Positions 61,899 through 64,000 of a stretch of DNA of 64,000 nt are shown here, in pieces; position 1 is the first letter of the stretch; each line of letters begins with the position of its first letter. The stretch lies in contig NZ_JACBFQ010000005.1 in the NCBI RefSeq assembly GCF_021401125.1, forward strand, positions 62,001-126,000, written 5' to 3'. This stretch comes from Xanthobacter sp. NM-59. Its GTDB lineage: Bacteria > Pseudomonadota > Alphaproteobacteria > Rhizobiales > Xanthobacteraceae. Under the pieces are notes generated by a model that worked only from the letters and a program-made list of their open reading frames with translations, was not told the DNA's origin and searched no databases. The translations under genes were made by a program, and so were the position numbers.

Positions 61899-63239
61899 TC
61901 AGTCGATAGGGGCGGCCTGCGCGAGGTCGATGGGCTCTTCCGCTGGCTCGGGGATGCGGCCGTGCAAGGCGGCATCGAGCATGTCCTTGTCCAGGTCATT
62001 CTCCCAGCGGGCGACGACGATGGTGGCCACCGCATTGCCCGTGAAATTGGTGAGCGCCCGGCACTCCGACATGAAGCGGTCGATGCCCAGGATCAGCGCC
62101 ATGCCCTCCACCGGCACCGACGGCACCACGGAAAGCGTCGCCGCCAGGGTGATGAACCCGGCGCCCGTAATGCCCGCCGCGCCCTTGGAAGAGAGCATCG
62201 CCACCAGCAGCAGCAGGATCTGATCCCACAGCGACAGGTGAATGCCCACCGCCTGCGCGATGAACAGCGAAGCCAGCGTCATATAGATATTGGTGCCGTC
62301 GAGATTGAACGAATAGCCGGTGGGAATGACGAGGCCCACCACCGGCTTGCCGCAGCCGGCCCGCTCCATCTTCTCCATGAGGCTGGGCAGCGCCGCCTCC
62401 GATGAGGACGTGCCGAGCACCAGCAGCAGCTCTTCCTTGATGTAGCGGATGAGCGCCAGGATGGAGAAGCCGTTATAGCGCGCCACCGCGCCCAGCACGC
62501 CGAGCACGAAGATGAGGGAGGTGAGGTAGAAAGTGGCGATGAGCAGCGCCAGGCTCGCCACCGAGCCGATGCCGTATTTGCCGATGGTGAAGGCCATGGC
62601 GCCGAACGCGCCGACCGGGGCCGCCTTCATCAGGATGGACACCAGCTTGAACATGGCCTGGGCGGCCGATTGCAGCACCTCCATCACCGGCTCGCCGCGC
62701 TCGCCCACGGCGCCGAGCGCGATGCCGAACAGCACCGAGAAGAACAGCACCTGGAGAATGTCGCCGGAGGCCAGCGCGCTCACGGGCGTCGCCGGGATGA
62801 TGGCCATCAGGAAGCCGATGAGGCTCTGGTCGTGGGCCTTGGCGGCATAGTTCGCGACCGCCTTGTGGTCGAGGGTGGCGGGGTCGATGTGGAGGCCGGA
62901 ACCGGGCTGGATCACATTGGCCACGATCAGGCCGATGATCAGCGCCAGGGTCGAGAAGGTGAGGAAGTAGAGCATGGCCTTGCCGGCCACGCGCCCGACC
63001 TTGCCCAGGTCGCGCATGCCGGCGATGCCGGTGACCACGGTGAGGAAGATGACCGGCGCAATCACCATCTTCACCAGCTTGATGAAGGCATCGCCGAGCG
63101 GCTTCATGTCAGCGCCGAGGCTCGGATAGAAATGACCGAGCAGGATGCCCGCGCCGATGGCGACGAGCACCTGGACATACAAATGCTGATGCAGGCGACG
63201 CGGCGCCTGGGGCGCTGCCGCTGGGATGGGGGTGGCCAT
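61899..63239 (-). CDS. dctA: C4-dicarboxylate transporter DctA
   Basis: A 446-residue secondary transporter of the DAACS family that imports succinate, fumarate and malate with protons or Na+. It has eight membrane helices plus hairpins. Signature parts are [40 protein letters not shown], the Ser-rich hairpin [20 protein letters not shown], the [19 protein letters not shown] motif and the [16 protein letters not shown] helix that binds substrate. GGAGGAAA precedes ATG 63239. A sigma-54 promoter lies upstream. It is divergent from dctB, as in rhizobia. Confidence 0.96.
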   Translation of the reverse strand: MATPIPAAAPQAPRRLHQHLYVQVLVAIGAGILLGHFYPSLGADMKPLGDAFIKLVKMVIAPVIFLTVVTGIAGMRDLGKVGRVAGKAMLYFLTFSTLALIIGLIVANVIQPGSGLHIDPATLDHKAVANYAAKAHDQSLIGFLMAIIPATPVSALASGDILQVLFFSVLFGIALGAVGERGEPVMEVLQSAAQAMFKLVSILMKAAPVGAFGAMAFTIGKYGIGSVASLALLIATFYLTSLIFVLGVLGAVARYNGFSILALIRYIKEELLLVLGTSSSEAALPSLMEKMERAGCGKPVVGLVIPTGYSFNLDGTNIYMTLASLFIAQAVGIHLSLWDQILLLLVAMLSSKGAAGITGAGFITLAATLSVVPSVPVEGMALILGIDRFMSECRALTNFTGNAVATIVVARWENDLDKDMLDAALHGRIPEPAEEPIDLAQAAPID

Positions 63240-63344
63240 GAACGGTTTCCTCCGCCGGCCTCGTCGCGCCTCTTGGATCGGGCGGCGTCGAAACCGAATG
63301 GGTGACGCAACGCCCGCGCGCTCACCGCGCGGGCGCTCCCTTTC

Positions 63345-63360
63345 CGCAAGCGCTGTGCCA
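63345..63360 (-). promoter_or_regulatory. Sigma-54 promoter of dctA
   Basis: The minus strand reads TGGCAC-AGCGC-TTGCG, matching the -24/-12 consensus TGGCAC-N5-TTGCW at all invariant positions with the correct spacing. It lies about 106 bp upstream of the dctA start and points toward it. dctA in rhizobia is driven by RpoN with DctD. Confidence 0.88.
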
Positions 63361-63443
63361 CCCGTCCGGCCCCGCGCGGAAGCCGGCAAAGCATTGATAA
63401 ATCGTTAATTTAGAGGGCACCCGCGCGGTCCCCTCGACAGATC

Positions 63444-63459
63444 GTGCGATCTGCCGCAC
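63444..63459. promoter_or_regulatory. Candidate DctD upstream activator site, proximal
   Basis: An inverted repeat GTGCG-ATCTGC-CGCAC centred about 100 bp upstream of the dctA sigma-54 promoter. It has the same arms as the distal site, and the two centres are 33 bp apart (three helical turns). Confidence 0.65.
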
Positions 63460-63476
63460 AACTTCCTTCAAGATGC

Positions 63477-63492
63477 GTGCGAATTTTCGCAC
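63477..63492. promoter_or_regulatory. Candidate DctD upstream activator site, distal
   Basis: A perfect inverted repeat GTGCGAA-TT-TTCGCAC centred about 132 bp upstream of the sigma-54 promoter. Two tandem sites at this distance fit cooperative binding by DctD, as known for rhizobial dctA. Confidence 0.7.
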
Positions 63493-63612
63493 ACATCGGC
63501 AAGGCTTCGAGCGAGGGAAGATGCCGGTTCGCTCGAAACCGCGTGACCGCAATGGACAGGAGCATCCGCCCGCTTCCCGGAGGCGGGAAACGCTCCGGAG
63601 CTGAAGCCAGCC

Positions 63613-64000
63613 GTGTTCGAACCGCAAACCACGCCCGCGCCGACGCCAGAGGCCTCCTCCTGGGGGAACCGGCCGCGCATGCTGAAGCTGCTGGTGCTGG
63701 GCGCCCTGCTGCTGGCGCTGCTGGCGGGGCTCGACCGGCTGGCGGTCTATGCCGCCACGCGCTGGGCCCTGGCCAAGGTGGAGGCCGAAGCCGCCTTCGC
63801 CGCGGACCTGCGCGTGACCGCCCTGCGCAGTGAGATCGAGAAGCAGCGCACGCTGCCCGTGGTGCTCGCCCAGGATCCGGACGTACGCGACGCCCTCCGC
63901 CATGGCGATGCCGCTGCCATTACGGCCCTCGATGCCAAGTTCAAGACCCTGGCTCAGGCCACCCGCGCCGGCGTCATCTATCTGATGAACGATGCCGGGC
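63613..64000 (+). CDS. dctB: C4-dicarboxylate sensor histidine kinase DctB (5' part, runs off the window)
   Basis: A frame open to the window edge, with 129 residues visible. After a Pro-rich cytosolic start come a membrane helix (MLKLLVLGALLLALLAGLDR) and the beginning of the periplasmic dCACHE sensor (VTALRSEIEKQRTLPVVLAQ, DPDVRDALRHGD, VIYLMNDAG). This matches DctB sensors, which detect C4-dicarboxylates and phosphorylate DctD. An in-frame stop at 63544 leaves GTG 63613 as the first usual start codon; ATG 63679 is possible. The divergent position beside dctA supports the call. The kinase domain and dctD lie outside the window. Confidence 0.9.
   Translation, partial: MFEPQTTPAPTPEASSWGNRPRMLKLLVLGALLLALLAGLDRLAVYAATRWALAKVEAEAAFAADLRVTALRSEIEKQRTLPVVLAQDPDVRDALRHGDAAAITALDAKFKTLAQATRAGVIYLMNDAG

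Overview
The window comes from a high-GC alphaproteobacterium, most likely a member of the Hyphomicrobiales close to the Xanthobacteraceae (Azorhizobium/Xanthobacter type). The evidence is the codon bias, a divergent dctA/dctB pair with a sigma-54 promoter, several small proteins of a type common in rhizobia, and Ti-like mobilisation genes. No 16S gene is present, so this placement is inference.

Region 1 (1 to about 20.9 kb) is an accessory mosaic. It holds IS66 and IS3 fragments, small stress-type genes (two cold shock proteins, a second S21-type ribosomal protein, short conserved proteins), two bacterial transglutaminase genes, an NhaA antiporter, a TPR-less SPINDLY-type glycosyltransferase and an N-formylglutamate amidohydrolase. 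One transglutaminase gene is split by a complete IS3 element with a 3-bp target duplication, and removing the element restores the reading frame exactly. A second complete IS3 (IS407-type) element sits inside an older IS3 relic without a target duplication. An IS5 relic, traD/traC, an oriT-like site, a MOBQ relaxase-helicase (traA), an AlpA-type regulator and a truncated integrase are the remains of a mobilisable element.

Region 2 (20.9-27.2 kb) looks like a detoxification cassette. Five minus-strand genes (JmjC/cupin-like protein, EamA exporter, GST, hotdog thioesterase, CPA2 antiporter) face a TetR regulator and a YghU-type GST across one shared control region.

Region 3 (28.2-46.4 kb) is a type I secretion locus with its regulators. 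An RTX protein, a PrtD-type ABC exporter and an HlyD-type adaptor form one operon. Around it lie three acidic proteins without Sec signals that share a C-terminal-type module, one of them carrying exactly 60 tandem Asp-Pro-Gly-Thr units. Next to them are two paralogous receiver-like proteins that lack the phospho-acceptor Asp, a receiver-MarR fusion, a receiver-EAL protein with a degenerate active-site loop, and a receiver/histidine kinase pair. I consider this the best candidate for an undescribed system.

Region 4 (46.9-64 kb) looks like core chromosome: tRNA-Gln(CUG), pbpC with its alpha-2-macroglobulin partner, a GT2 enzyme, an RBBP9-type hydrolase, a lipoprotein, ribose-phosphate pyrophosphokinase, a secreted phosphoesterase with a candidate PHO box, a divergent LysR/pirin pair, and dctA/dctB with a sigma-54 promoter and two palindromic upstream sites.
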